A stretch of 57,131 nucleotides of DNA from an uncultured Ruminococcus sp. (GTDB lineage: Bacteria; Bacillota; Clostridia; Oscillospirales; Acutalibacteraceae): assembly GCA_900543095.1 (NCBI GenBank), contig UQQD01000011.1, positions 1-57,131 of the forward strand, given 5' to 3'. The notes under the pieces were generated by a model. It worked only from the letters and a program-made list of their open reading frames with translations. It ran no database searches and was not told where the DNA came from. The position numbers were made by a program, and so were the translations under genes. Below are positions 6,355-15,322 of this stretch, piece by piece; the first letter of the stretch is position 1, and each line of letters starts with the position of its first letter.

Positions 6355-8737
6355 GAGCTTTTACAACAACAAAGAATTCATTATACTTGACGGAGCGATG
6401 GGAACGCTTATCCAAAAGAGCGGAGTAAACTATGACCACGTTCCCGAAACCCTTAATATCACTCACCCCGAACTTATCGAGTCATTTCATAAGGCGTATA
6501 TCGACGCAGGCTCGGATATTGTTTATGCTAACACATTCGGCGCAAATTCCTACAAGCTTAAGGACAGCGGTTATTCTGTCGATGAAATAGTGGATTCGGC
6601 GGTGAATATCGCAAAACAAGCCGCACAAGGAACTTCTGTGCTTGTTGCGCTTGATATAGGACCTATCGGAATGTTGCTTGAGCCTGCCGGTTCTCTCAAA
6701 TTTGACGAGGCGTATGAATATTTTAAGGAACAGATAATTGCAGGCCGCAACGCAGACATAATCGTGTTTGAAACGATGACCGACCTTTACGAATTAAAGG
6801 CGGCAGTGCTTGCCGCAAAAGAAACCTGCGACAAACCTATAATTGCAACTATGACCTTTGAACGAAGCGGACGTACGTTTACAGGCGTTTCTCCTGCCTC
6901 TGCCGCAGTAACGCTCAGCGCACTCGGCGTTGATGCGATAGGCGTGAACTGTTCGCTCGGTCCGGATGAGCTGGAACCCGTTGTCAGCGAAATGACAAAA
7001 TATACATCTTTGCCGCTTGTAATAAAGGCAAATGCGGGGCTTCCCGACCCGAACAGCAATACCTATGATATTATGCCGGACAGGTTTGCACAGTGCGTTT
7101 TATCTCTGCTTAAATACGGCGTAAAATTTATCGGAGGCTGCTGCGGCACGACCCCCGAATATATAAAGCAGATAAAGACCTCTCTTAAAGACAAAAAATA
7201 TCAGAACTGCGGCAAAAGCGTTGACAGCGTTGTTTGCAGTGCGAGCAATGCCGTTGAGATAAACGGACCGAGGATAATCGGAGAACGCATAAATCCTACG
7301 GGCAAGAAGCTGTTTAAACAGGCTCTTGTCGATAATAATATCGACTATATTCTTACTCAGGCGCTCAGTCAGGTAAGCGGTGGGGCAGAGATACTTGACG
7401 TAAATGTCGGACACCCCGAAATAGACGAAAAAACGATGATGGTGCGTGTGGTAAAAGCAATTCAGAGCGTTTGCGATGCGCCCTTGCAGATAGATACGAC
7501 AAAGCCGGAGGTTGTGGAGGCAGGACTGCGTTATTATAACGGCAGACCGATATTAAACTCTGTAAACGGTGAAGAAAAAAGCCTTTCAACGATTCTTCCG
7601 CTTGTAAAAAAATACGGCGCTTCGGTAGTCGGACTTACACTCGACGAGAACGGTATTCCCAAAACGGCAGAGGGCAGATTTAAAATAGCGCAAAGAATCG
7701 TCGAGCGTGCTGAAAAAATCGGAATAGACCGCCGAGATGTATATATTGATTGCCTTACGCTAACCGTTTCGGCTGAACAGCAGGCGTGCAAAGAAACACT
7801 TAAGGCGCTTCACCGCGTAAAAACCGAGCTCGGCTGCAAGACCTGCCTCGGCGTTTCAAATATATCCTTCGGACTTCCCAACCGTGAGCTTGTAAACCGT
7901 ACATTTCTTACAATGGCGCTTGAAGAGGGTCTTGATCTTCCGATAATAAATCCGAATGTCGAGTCGATGACAGGAGCGGTAAGAGCATACAGGGTGCTTT
8001 CGGGGATAGATAAGAATTCAACCGAATTTATCGAAAAATACAACGACGCCGTGTCTGCCGTCAGTGTGCCGAAACAGGCTGTTCAAACCGATATTCCCGC
8101 TGCAATTTACGGAGGGCTGAAAAAAGAAGGAGCTTCTATAGTCGAAAAGCTCCTTGAAGATAATGTTGACCCTATGAAAATCGTCAATGAAATGCTTATC
8201 CCCGCACTTGACAGGGTGGGAGAAGATTTTGAAAAGAACAAAATCTTTCTTCCTCAGCTTATTCAAAGCGCTAATGCGGCACAGGAATGTTTTGAAGTGA
8301 TAAAAAGTCACATTTCTAAAACTACGGGAACGCCTGTCAGCAAAGGCAGGATAATTCTTGCTACCGTAAAGGGTGATATTCACGACATCGGCAAAAATAT
8401 CGTAAAGGTTTTGCTTGACAATTACGGATACACCGTAGTGGATCTCGGGCGTGACGTGCCGCCGGAACTGATCGTAGAAACCGCAGTAAAGCAGGATATT
8501 AAGATGATAGGACTTTCTGCGCTTATGACTACAACCCTCAAAAGTATGGAAGATACAATAAAGCTTGTAAGAGCTGATAAAAGGCTGCAAAATCCCGACG
8601 GTTCAAGCAAATGCGTGATTTTTGTCGGCGGTGCGGTTCTCACCGAAGATTACGCTATGAAAATCGGTGCGGATTATTACTGCAGAGACGCAAAAGAGAG
8701 TGTTGACGCCGCAAAAAAGGTTTTTGGAATAAGGTAA
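6344..8737 (+). CDS. metH: Cobalamin-dependent methionine synthase, without activation domain
   Basis: From the GTG at 6344 (GGAGA six bases upstream, overlapping the previous gene) the product has 797 residues. Domain order: homocysteine-binding zinc domain (about 1-290, with Cys pair in GGCCGTT near 265), pterin-binding TIM barrel starting with ERINPTGKK near 313, and the B12 cap plus Rossmann domain with DIHDIGKN near 679, whose His is the lower cobalt ligand. The classical 1,200-residue enzyme also has an activation domain; here that is the separate upstream gene. The final 70 bases of this gene are repeated at 9785-9854, downstream of the next gene, so its last residues (FGIR) were probably rewritten by an insertion. 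Confidence 0.95.
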   Translation: MDFKSFYNNKEFIILDGAMGTLIQKSGVNYDHVPETLNITHPELIESFHKAYIDAGSDIVYANTFGANSYKLKDSGYSVDEIVDSAVNIAKQAAQGTSVLVALDIGPIGMLLEPAGSLKFDEAYEYFKEQIIAGRNADIIVFETMTDLYELKAAVLAAKETCDKPIIATMTFERSGRTFTGVSPASAAVTLSALGVDAIGVNCSLGPDELEPVVSEMTKYTSLPLVIKANAGLPDPNSNTYDIMPDRFAQCVLSLLKYGVKFIGGCCGTTPEYIKQIKTSLKDKKYQNCGKSVDSVVCSASNAVEINGPRIIGERINPTGKKLFKQALVDNNIDYILTQALSQVSGGAEILDVNVGHPEIDEKTMMVRVVKAIQSVCDAPLQIDTTKPEVVEAGLRYYNGRPILNSVNGEEKSLSTILPLVKKYGASVVGLTLDENGIPKTAEGRFKIAQRIVERAEKIGIDRRDVYIDCLTLTVSAEQQACKETLKALHRVKTELGCKTCLGVSNISFGLPNRELVNRTFLTMALEEGLDLPIINPNVESMTGAVRAYRVLSGIDKNSTEFIEKYNDAVSAVSVPKQAVQTDIPAAIYGGLKKEGASIVEKLLEDNVDPMKIVNEMLIPALDRVGEDFEKNKIFLPQLIQSANAAQECFEVIKSHISKTTGTPVSKGRIILATVKGDIHDIGKNIVKVLLDNYGYTVVDLGRDVPPELIVETAVKQDIKMIGLSALMTTTLKSMEDTIKLVRADKRLQNPDGSSKCVIFVGGAVLTEDYAMKIGADYYCRDAKESVDAAKKVFGIR
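8658..8727 (+). repeat. Direct repeat D1, left copy (metH 3' end)
   Basis: Seventy bases at the end of metH recur at 9785-9854 with two mismatches. The pair brackets the acyltransferase gene. Confidence 0.92.
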
Positions 8738-8743
8738 ACAGCG

Positions 8744-9787
8744 ATGAATAGTTTAATTAATATTTCTCAAGATAAAAAGAAGATAGATTATATTGATGCA
8801 GTAAAAGGGATAGGAATACTTTTAGTTATCCTTGGACATACGAATATATTTGGCTTTCCGGAAGTTTTGGGTAAAATAGTTTATTCATTTCATATGCCGC
8901 TGTTCTTTGTATTATCCGGTTTTTTATATAATAAAAATAAATATGATAAGGTGTGTTTTAAAAATTTTTTGCAACAAAACGCCAATAGATATATGGTGCC
9001 ATATTTAATTTTTGCTTTGGTTAATTTAGTTATTGTTCTATTATTTGATTTTTATAAAACCGGTTTTGATTTTTCGGTAGTAATAGATGACTTGTCGATT
9101 TATATACCGGGAATTTTGTATTGCTATGCAGATGTTAGACATATGCCAAACTGTTCTCCGATTTGGTTTTTGTGTTGCCTTTTCCTTGCGAGAATTGTAT
9201 TTTATTTGTTGCATAAGTATATTAAGAAATACAGTGATATAATTGCTTTATCAGTTTCAATAATCAGTTTTGTGTTAAGTGCTGCGGTTACAGTTATATT
9301 ACCGTTGAAGATTGCCACTGTTCCGGTTGCAATATCATTTATGGAAGTCGGTTATTTAATGAGAAAATATAGTATGGTTGAAAAATCCAGATTATGGCAT
9401 GTGTTTTTAGCCGTACCGGGTGTAGTTGCAGCTGTAATAAATTACGAGAAAGTAGGATTAAATGAAAATGTGTATGGCAATCCGTTGCTTTTTATTTGTT
9501 CATCTGTACTAATATCCTATTCTGTTATTGTTTTTTGCAGTAAAGCTGAATTTTTATCAAATAAATTTATTCTATTTATGGGAAGTTGTTCAATTACGGT
9601 TATTGGTTACAATTATTTTCTCAGAACATTAACAGCTGAAATATATTATTTAATTCCGTATATTAAAAACATCCCTATTAATTGGATATCGTCATTTGTA
9701 CTTACTGTCGTATTTGCATTTGTATTGTGTATTTTATCTAATAAAGGGATAATGAAAATACCGCTGAAAGGAAAAATAATTGATTGA
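8744..9787 (+). CDS. Acyltransferase family 3 membrane protein (OafA/WecH type)
   Basis: This 347-residue protein has about ten membrane segments. The N-terminal AT3 signature is present: DAVKGIGILLVILGH (catalytic-type His about residue 32) and FHMPLFFVLSGF at about 49-60. Family members O-acetylate or succinylate surface sugars. It begins six bases after metH but has no link to methionine metabolism. It is more AT-rich than metH and is bracketed by a 70-bp direct repeat of the metH end; its stop codon is inside the right-hand copy. This points to an acquired cassette beside the polysaccharide locus. Confidence 0.85.
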   Translation: MNSLINISQDKKKIDYIDAVKGIGILLVILGHTNIFGFPEVLGKIVYSFHMPLFFVLSGFLYNKNKYDKVCFKNFLQQNANRYMVPYLIFALVNLVIVLLFDFYKTGFDFSVVIDDLSIYIPGILYCYADVRHMPNCSPIWFLCCLFLARIVFYLLHKYIKKYSDIIALSVSIISFVLSAAVTVILPLKIATVPVAISFMEVGYLMRKYSMVEKSRLWHVFLAVPGVVAAVINYEKVGLNENVYGNPLLFICSSVLISYSVIVFCSKAEFLSNKFILFMGSCSITVIGYNYFLRTLTAEIYYLIPYIKNIPINWISSFVLTVVFAFVLCILSNKGIMKIPLKGKIID

Positions 9788-9854
9788 AAATCGGTGCGGA
9801 TTATTACTGCAGGGACGCAAAAGAGAGCGTTGACGCCGCAAAAAAGGTTTTTGG
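9785..9854 (+). repeat. Direct repeat D1, right copy (orphan metH 3' end)
   Basis: This copy reads in frame as the end of MetH and runs straight into a TAA at 9856, giving a plausible original terminus. It is 68 of 70 identical to 8658-8727. It is no longer attached to metH and codes for nothing by itself. Confidence 0.92.
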
Positions 9855-9868
9855 GTAACAATACCGTG

Positions 9869-10708
9869 TTAATTTACATTTATCACGCAGACTTCAGCAC
9901 AGTTATTTATTCTCGGCAGAAAATTTGAATTGCCAAGCCCTGCGGTTATTATCATCGTAGTGCCGTCAAAATCGAATTTACCTTTATCGTATTTCGGAAA
10001 AAGCCCTTGATTGGGCGCAAACAATCCTCCGATAAACGGTATTCTGATAAGTCCGCCGTGAGTGTGACCGCATAGTACAAGATCAACATTACTCCCGCTT
10101 ATCATATCGCCGATATATTCCGGCGGATGGTGAAGGAGTATCGAAAAATATTCTTCCGAAGCACTGTCAAACTCTTCCCAGAAATACCTTTCGGGATTAT
10201 CAAAATCGGGTGCTTCATAATCATAATACGGAAAGTCAGATAATCCGCCGATGAGTATTTTTTCACCGTCTTTTTCAAAAAACGTACTTTTGTTGTCGAG
10301 CAATACAGTTCCTGTATTGCTTATGTCGGCGGAAAAATCAATTTTATCCTGCAATTCGTGTTCATGGTTGCCAAGACAATAGTATGTCGGTGCAATGTCA
10401 ACAAGCTGAGGCAAAAGCACTTTCATAACATCGTCGTTAGCAAGCGTGTTCGTCACCATATCACCGTCAACAACAATTATATCCGGATTTTGTTCGGCTA
10501 TTTTATTTACAAGCTCAATGTCGTTTTCTCCGAATTGATGATTGTGCTGATCCGCAATCAAAACGATTTTTAAATCGGTGTTTAATTTATTATTCAAAAC
10601 ATTATATTCGGTTACAACAAGCGTATTATTGCTGTATATTCCGCTTGATGTTATTACTACAGTAATAATTAACAGTATTATAAGAATAATTAGAATTATT
10701 TTTTTCAT
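9869..10708 (-). CDS. Membrane-anchored calcineurin-like metallophosphoesterase (YkuE type)
   Basis: A 279-residue protein with an N-terminal membrane anchor (about 3-22). The complete metal-binding motif set is visible: ADQHNH near 53, VDGDMV near 80, LGNHEHE near 112, HHPPE near 192 and CGHTHGG near 212. YkuE-like enzymes are extracytoplasmic phosphoesterases; the natural substrate is often a phospholipid or UDP-sugar and cannot be told here. It is transcribed alone from its own promoter (10747-10775), divergent from the polysaccharide operon. Confidence 0.88.
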   Translation of the reverse strand: MKKIILIILIILLIITVVITSSGIYSNNTLVVTEYNVLNNKLNTDLKIVLIADQHNHQFGENDIELVNKIAEQNPDIIVVDGDMVTNTLANDDVMKVLLPQLVDIAPTYYCLGNHEHELQDKIDFSADISNTGTVLLDNKSTFFEKDGEKILIGGLSDFPYYDYEAPDFDNPERYFWEEFDSASEEYFSILLHHPPEYIGDMISGSNVDLVLCGHTHGGLIRIPFIGGLFAPNQGLFPKYDKGKFDFDGTTMIITAGLGNSNFLPRINNCAEVCVINVN

Positions 10709-10746
10709 TTTTTCTCCTGAATATATAAAGTATATAATTTATTTAA

Positions 10747-10775
10747 AATATAATAGTTTTTTAATTTCTTGTCAA
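10747..10775 (-). promoter_or_regulatory. Sigma-A promoter of the phosphoesterase gene
   Basis: On the minus strand TTGACA (10775-10770), 17 bases, TATATT (10752-10747). Confidence 0.75.
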
Positions 10776-10824
10776 ATGTTTTTTATTTGTTCTGAATTAT
10801 TGCACTGTTTAATGTGTGTATATG

Positions 10825-10853
10825 TTGATTTTGTATAAAAGATATGTTATAAT
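10825..10853 (+). promoter_or_regulatory. Promoter of the surface-polysaccharide operon
   Basis: TTGATT (10825-10830), 17 bases, TATAAT (10848-10853). It stands before the initiating sugar transferase and is the only strong promoter seen ahead of the roughly 21-kb run of plus-strand genes ending at 31909. Confidence 0.7.
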
Positions 10854-10882
10854 TAATAAATAAGGTAATAGGGTATATCGGT

Positions 10883-11596
10883 ATGAAAAGGGATTTTGAT
10901 TATAACACGCTTGAAGCGGTTGACGAGAACTGTATCGTGGGATATAAAAGCGTTTACAACAGAATAATTAAACGAATAATCGACCTTATATTGTCGGTTT
11001 TATTGTTCGTGCTGCTTTTGCCGGTGTTGATAATTATATCTATTGCTATTGTTATTGACAGCGGTTTTCCTGTTTTTTACAGGGCGCAGCGCGGGGGTTA
11101 TAAAAATAGACCGTTCAGAATCTTTAAATTCAGAACAATGGTTTGGAATGCCGATAAGATCGGCGGCGGAACAACTGCGCTTAATGACAGTCGAATCACT
11201 CGGGTAGGTAATTTTCTCAGAAAGACAAAGGCTGATGAATTTGCAAATTTGTTAAGTATTATCAAGGGGAATATGAGTTTTATCGGACCTCGTCCCGAGC
11301 TTTTACGGTACACCGACAACTATTCGGGTGTTGAAAAATACATACTTGAAGTTCGCCCCGGAATAACAGATTACAGCTCAATAGAATTTATCAATCTTGA
11401 TGAGATTGTGGGCAATGAAAATGCCGATGAATATTATGAAAAATATGTGCTTAAAAAGAAAAATCTGCTTAGGGTTAAATATGCCGCAACGGTTTCGTTT
11501 GTAACAGATGTTAAGTTGTTCTTTACAACTGTATTTGATGTTATAAAAAAAGCACTGAAATTTATTTTTAAAAACAAGAGCAAGGAACAGGTGTAG
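10883..11596 (+). CDS. Undecaprenyl-phosphate sugar-1-phosphate transferase (polyprenyl PGT)
   Basis: This 237-residue monotopic phosphoglycosyl transferase starts the polysaccharide repeat unit by moving a sugar-1-phosphate onto undecaprenyl phosphate. One hydrophobic re-entrant segment (about 30-58) is followed by the catalytic region: FKFRTM, the DE pair in KADEF, and FIGPRPE. It lacks the long multi-spanning N-terminus of WbaP, so it is the short form. It is the first gene of the main polysaccharide operon. Confidence 0.92.
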   Translation: MKRDFDYNTLEAVDENCIVGYKSVYNRIIKRIIDLILSVLLFVLLLPVLIIISIAIVIDSGFPVFYRAQRGGYKNRPFRIFKFRTMVWNADKIGGGTTALNDSRITRVGNFLRKTKADEFANLLSIIKGNMSFIGPRPELLRYTDNYSGVEKYILEVRPGITDYSSIEFINLDEIVGNENADEYYEKYVLKKKNLLRVKYAATVSFVTDVKLFFTTVFDVIKKALKFIFKNKSKEQV

Positions 11597-11597
11597 G

Positions 11598-12539
11598 ATG
11601 GAATATATAACGCTTAAAAATTCGGATTTGCAAGTATCACGTTTTTGTATGGGCGGTTGTCCTATGGGCGGCTACGGCTGGGGGTCTAATATAACCGAAA
11701 AAGACCTTATAGACGCTGTCCACACAGCTATTGACGGCGGCGTTAACTTTTTTGACACAGCAGATACCTACGGTCTTGGGCAGTCTGAAATAACGCTTGG
11801 AAAGGCTCTTTGCGGACAAAGAGATAAGGTTGTGATTGCCTCGAAATTCGGCGTACACGCAAAAAAGGGACAGCCTACATATTATGACAATTCACCCGAA
11901 TGGATAAGAACCTCGGTCGAGGGAAGCTTAAAGCGTTTAAAAACAGATTACATTGACTTATACCAGATACATTACAGAGATGAAACCACCCCAATGAGCG
12001 AAGTGGTTGATACACTTGAAGAGTTGAAGAAGAAAGGATATATCAGATATTACGGACTTTCCAATATTCACAAGAAGGATATTGATGAGATAAAGGCTTT
12101 TAAAGGAAAATTTGTCAGCTTTCAAGATGAATACAGCCTTGCTTGCCGAAAAAACGAAAATGATATCCGAGAGCTTTCCGAAAGTCTTTCGCTTACGCCT
12201 TTGACATGGGGAAGCCTTGGACAGGGAATTCTTACGGGAAAATATGATAAAAACACCACATTTAATTCAGATGACAGACGTTCAAGGAATGTATATGTTA
12301 ATTTTCACGGTGAAAAGCTGCTTAAAAATCTTGAAATAGTTGAGATTTTGAAAAAAATTGCCGCCGAAAACGGGCGGTCTGTTGCGTCGGTTGCAATAAG
12401 ATTTATCTTGGACTATTTGCCGGGTTCGGTAGTGCTTGCGGGAGTAAAATATCCCCGCCAGGCAACATCAAATCTTGAAGCATTTGGATGGCAGCTTGAC
12501 AAACAGCAAATTAAAGTGCTTGAAACTATTTCCGAATAA
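11598..12539 (+). CDS. Aldo/keto reductase
   Basis: A 313-residue TIM-barrel NAD(P)H oxidoreductase. Catalytic residues are seen as FDTADTYG (Asp and Tyr near 50-55), a Lys in VIASKFGVH and the His in LYQIHYRD. It starts one base after the sugar transferase gene, so it probably reduces or oxidises a sugar or sugar nucleotide in this pathway, which is inference. It could instead be an unrelated passenger. Confidence 0.88.
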   Translation: MEYITLKNSDLQVSRFCMGGCPMGGYGWGSNITEKDLIDAVHTAIDGGVNFFDTADTYGLGQSEITLGKALCGQRDKVVIASKFGVHAKKGQPTYYDNSPEWIRTSVEGSLKRLKTDYIDLYQIHYRDETTPMSEVVDTLEELKKKGYIRYYGLSNIHKKDIDEIKAFKGKFVSFQDEYSLACRKNENDIRELSESLSLTPLTWGSLGQGILTGKYDKNTTFNSDDRRSRNVYVNFHGEKLLKNLEIVEILKKIAAENGRSVASVAIRFILDYLPGSVVLAGVKYPRQATSNLEAFGWQLDKQQIKVLETISE

Positions 12540-12552
12540 AATGGAGATTTAG

Positions 12553-13680
12553 ATGATAATTTATTGGTCAATGCTCTTATGGGTACCGCTTATATACTTT
12601 ATATATTCTCTGAATCACAAAGAAGATGTTATGCTTGTCGATTACAATATTCGTCAGGGAATTCAAAAAAAAGTGCCGATCGCATATGCGATTATTATTT
12701 TTGGTTACTACATTTTTTGGATTGGTATGCGTAAATACATTGCAGACACAACGCAGTATATATATTCATTTAACGCAATACCGAATGACTTTTCAGAAGC
12801 ATGGGGAGAAATTGACTGGGACGGAAAAAGTCCCGGATTTGAGGTATTTAACGTATTTTTTAAATGTTTCATTTCCGACAACTATACATGGTGGCTGATG
12901 ACTATTGCGATAGTCTGCGGCGTTTGTGTTATGATAACGCTCAGACGATATTCATGCGATTTCTTTTTCAGTTCGTTTTTGTTTATATCAATGCTTGTGT
13001 TTGTATGGATGATGAACGGAATGCGACAGTTTATATGTGTTTCAATCTTGTTTGCGTTTTGTGATCTTATTAAAAACAAAAAGTCAGTAAAATTTATTTT
13101 GCTTGTTTTGCTTTTGTCAACTATACATTCTACCGTAATAATAATGATTCCGATATACTTTTTGGCGACGAGCAAGCCCTGGAGTAAAATGACGGTTTTG
13201 TTTATAATCGGAATCGTTTTGATATGTATATTTTCCGAACCGTTTTTCAAGGGCGTTGACACTGTGCTGAGCGGCACGGAATATGCAGGTGAGATAAACC
13301 GGTTTAATGAAGATGACGGTGTGAATCCGCTAAGAGTTGTGTTTTCTGCAATGTTTCCGATTATAGCATATTGGAAGCGCAACATTCTTAAGGATTATTA
13401 TGAAAAGATACCGATGTTGCCTGTTTGTATAAATATGTCGCTTGCAACTGCGGCGCTCTATCTTGTGGGTATGTTTACGAGCGGAATACTTATAGGCAGA
13501 ATGCCGATATATTGTGAGCTTTTTGATTTAATACTTATACCTTATTTGCTGAGGTTAGGGTTTACAAAGGAAGAACAGTCGATTGTTAAGCCTGTATTGA
13601 TTATTATATTAGTTCTGTTTTTCTATTTATTATGGAACGGCAATGTTTATCACAGTGAAATGACGGGAACGGTGTATTAA
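12553..13680 (+). CDS. EpsG-family (Wzy-like) polysaccharide polymerase
   Basis: A 375-residue protein with about ten membrane segments. The middle contains the EpsG-type pattern: a GMRKYIADTTQYIYSF loop (about 57-72), GFEVFN, and FVWMMNGMRQF near 150. EpsG/Wzy proteins polymerise lipid-linked repeat units outside the membrane. Sequence conservation is low in this family, so the role rests on topology, these motifs and the neighbours (Wzx at 27402). Confidence 0.75.
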   Translation: MIIYWSMLLWVPLIYFIYSLNHKEDVMLVDYNIRQGIQKKVPIAYAIIIFGYYIFWIGMRKYIADTTQYIYSFNAIPNDFSEAWGEIDWDGKSPGFEVFNVFFKCFISDNYTWWLMTIAIVCGVCVMITLRRYSCDFFFSSFLFISMLVFVWMMNGMRQFICVSILFAFCDLIKNKKSVKFILLVLLLSTIHSTVIIMIPIYFLATSKPWSKMTVLFIIGIVLICIFSEPFFKGVDTVLSGTEYAGEINRFNEDDGVNPLRVVFSAMFPIIAYWKRNILKDYYEKIPMLPVCINMSLATAALYLVGMFTSGILIGRMPIYCELFDLILIPYLLRLGFTKEEQSIVKPVLIIILVLFFYLLWNGNVYHSEMTGTVY

Positions 13681-14367
13681 ATGACTGATAGTTTATACAG
13701 CGGTAAACAAAAGTTTATTTCTTATTCATATGCAATAGGTGCAATGTTTGTTGTACTTTGACATTCAACTCCTACTTCTGCTTTATTGCTCAAAGCATAT
13801 AATTCTAAAATATTGAATGCTTTAATTATTGCAATAACTGTCGGATTGGCAGTTTTTCCGATAAACATAGATTGGTTTTCAATAAAAGATGTTTGCTGTG
13901 AATTACTTTATTTTTGCATTGGATTATGTACCTGTGATCTGATTATAAAACACAAAGACAATATATTTAAGTGGTATATATCGGCGATACTGCTGATATT
14001 CTCGATTGCCGTATATATTGCTTTTTTGAACAGCCGTTTTAAGTACAACAATGCTGTGAAAAACACCTGCGGAATAGTTGTTGCTCTGTTTATGATATAT
14101 GTTGTGTTAAGCGTATCATATTTTTTTGAAAGGAGAGGCAGCAAATTTCTCGACTTTTTTGACGGGAAGACATTTACTATATACATTATTTCTTGGCCAT
14201 GTCAGTCTGTTGTTGAAATTTTGCTTAACAGAGTCCTGCATTTACCTTGGTATATAGTTGTTTTGTCGATGTTTACAGTCGGTTTGGGTATACCGTTGTT
14301 GTTCATTACGGTGTATAGACGGTTAAAACACCACCCGAAGTTTATAAATCTTGTTTTTGGAGTTTAA
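13681..14367 (+). pseudogene. Broken acyltransferase family 3 gene
   Basis: An ATG directly after the polymerase stop opens a frame reading AIGAMFVVL, then TGA (13759-13761), then HS, which is the AT3 N-terminal signature with a stop where family members have Gly or Trp. The frame then continues without further stops to 14367 through several membrane segments. The total of 228 codons is too short: the central part with the usual HMPLFF block is missing. So it carries both an in-frame stop and an internal deletion. The downstream part alone reads as an ORF from 13786 but has no good start. Confidence 0.75.
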
Positions 14368-14386
14368 AGGATAGCGGAGGAATATT

Positions 14387-15322
14387 ATGACCAGCAAAGA
14401 GCTTGCGTGGCTTATCAGACGCCATGGAATTGAGATGACGCATCTGTCGGGGGGCAGTCATATCGGCGCAATACTTTCGGTTGCCGATATTATGGGTGTA
14501 CTCTATACAGATATTTTGAAATTTGACAGTAAAAATCCCGAATGGGACGGCAGAGACAGATTTATTCTGAGTAAGGGTCATGCCGGAGCTTCTGTTTATG
14601 CTGCTATTGCAGAGAACGGATTTTTTCCTGTTGAGGAGCTGAAAACCCATTATGCAAACGGCAGCAGACTTTCGGGGCATGTTTCACATCATTTGCCGGG
14701 CATAGATTTTTCTACAGGCTCTCTCGGCCATGGACTTCCCGTTGCGGCAGGTCGTGCGCTTGCGGCAAAGCAGGACGGCAAGATTTTTCGCTCGTTTGTT
14801 GTGATGGGTGACGGTGAATGTAATGAAGGCTCGGTTTGGGAAGCCGCAGAATTTGCAAATCATTTTAGGCTGGATAATCTGGTTGTCATAGTGGACCATA
14901 ATCATATGCAAAGTCTTGATTATTGTAATAACACTCTTGAAGTCGATATGGCAAAGCGTTGGAGCGGTTTCGGCTGGAATGTTATTGAAGTTGACGGTCA
15001 CAATCACGACGCTTTGAGAAACGCCTTAAAAGACACTTCAAATCCCGAACATAAACCTACGGTTGTTATTGCCCATACGGTAAAGGGTAAGGGCGTTCCG
15101 TTTATGGAAATGGATATTCTGTGGCATTACAGATTTCCTCACGACGGCTGGGAGTATAACTGTGCGGTAAACGAACTTCATAAGTCAAAGCCCGAAGGCG
15201 TTGTTGACCCATACACCCCTGATGGCTGTCCCGAGATTAAGGCGGAACCTGAAAATTGCAGGCATACGGTGTCTGAAACCTATCACCCGCATTACTATAA
15301 CAGGGAGGTTGAGGACAGATGA
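14387..15322 (+). CDS. Transketolase, N-terminal (ThDP pyrophosphate-binding) subunit
   Basis: A 311-residue protein equal to the first domain of transketolase. The ThDP/Mg motif GDGECNEGSVWEAAEFAN is at about 143-160, and GSLGHGL near 107 is typical. The start has GGAGG nine bases upstream. The partner domain follows with a 4-base overlap. Split transketolases occur both in central metabolism and in polysaccharide clusters. Here, flanked by polysaccharide genes, it may supply pentose phosphates for Kdo or add a two-carbon unit to a sugar; both are inference. Confidence 0.92.
   Translation: MTSKELAWLIRRHGIEMTHLSGGSHIGAILSVADIMGVLYTDILKFDSKNPEWDGRDRFILSKGHAGASVYAAIAENGFFPVEELKTHYANGSRLSGHVSHHLPGIDFSTGSLGHGLPVAAGRALAAKQDGKIFRSFVVMGDGECNEGSVWEAAEFANHFRLDNLVVIVDHNHMQSLDYCNNTLEVDMAKRWSGFGWNVIEVDGHNHDALRNALKDTSNPEHKPTVVIAHTVKGKGVPFMEMDILWHYRFPHDGWEYNCAVNELHKSKPEGVVDPYTPDGCPEIKAEPENCRHTVSETYHPHYYNREVEDR

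Noticed and set aside
8728..9784. Insertion sequence at metH
   Set aside because: There is no transposase and no terminal inverted repeat; only an acyltransferase gene lies between the direct repeats.
13759..13761. TGA as selenocysteine in the acyltransferase frame
   Set aside because: No selenocysteine insertion hairpin was recognised downstream, the family has Gly or Trp at this place, and the gene also lacks its central part.
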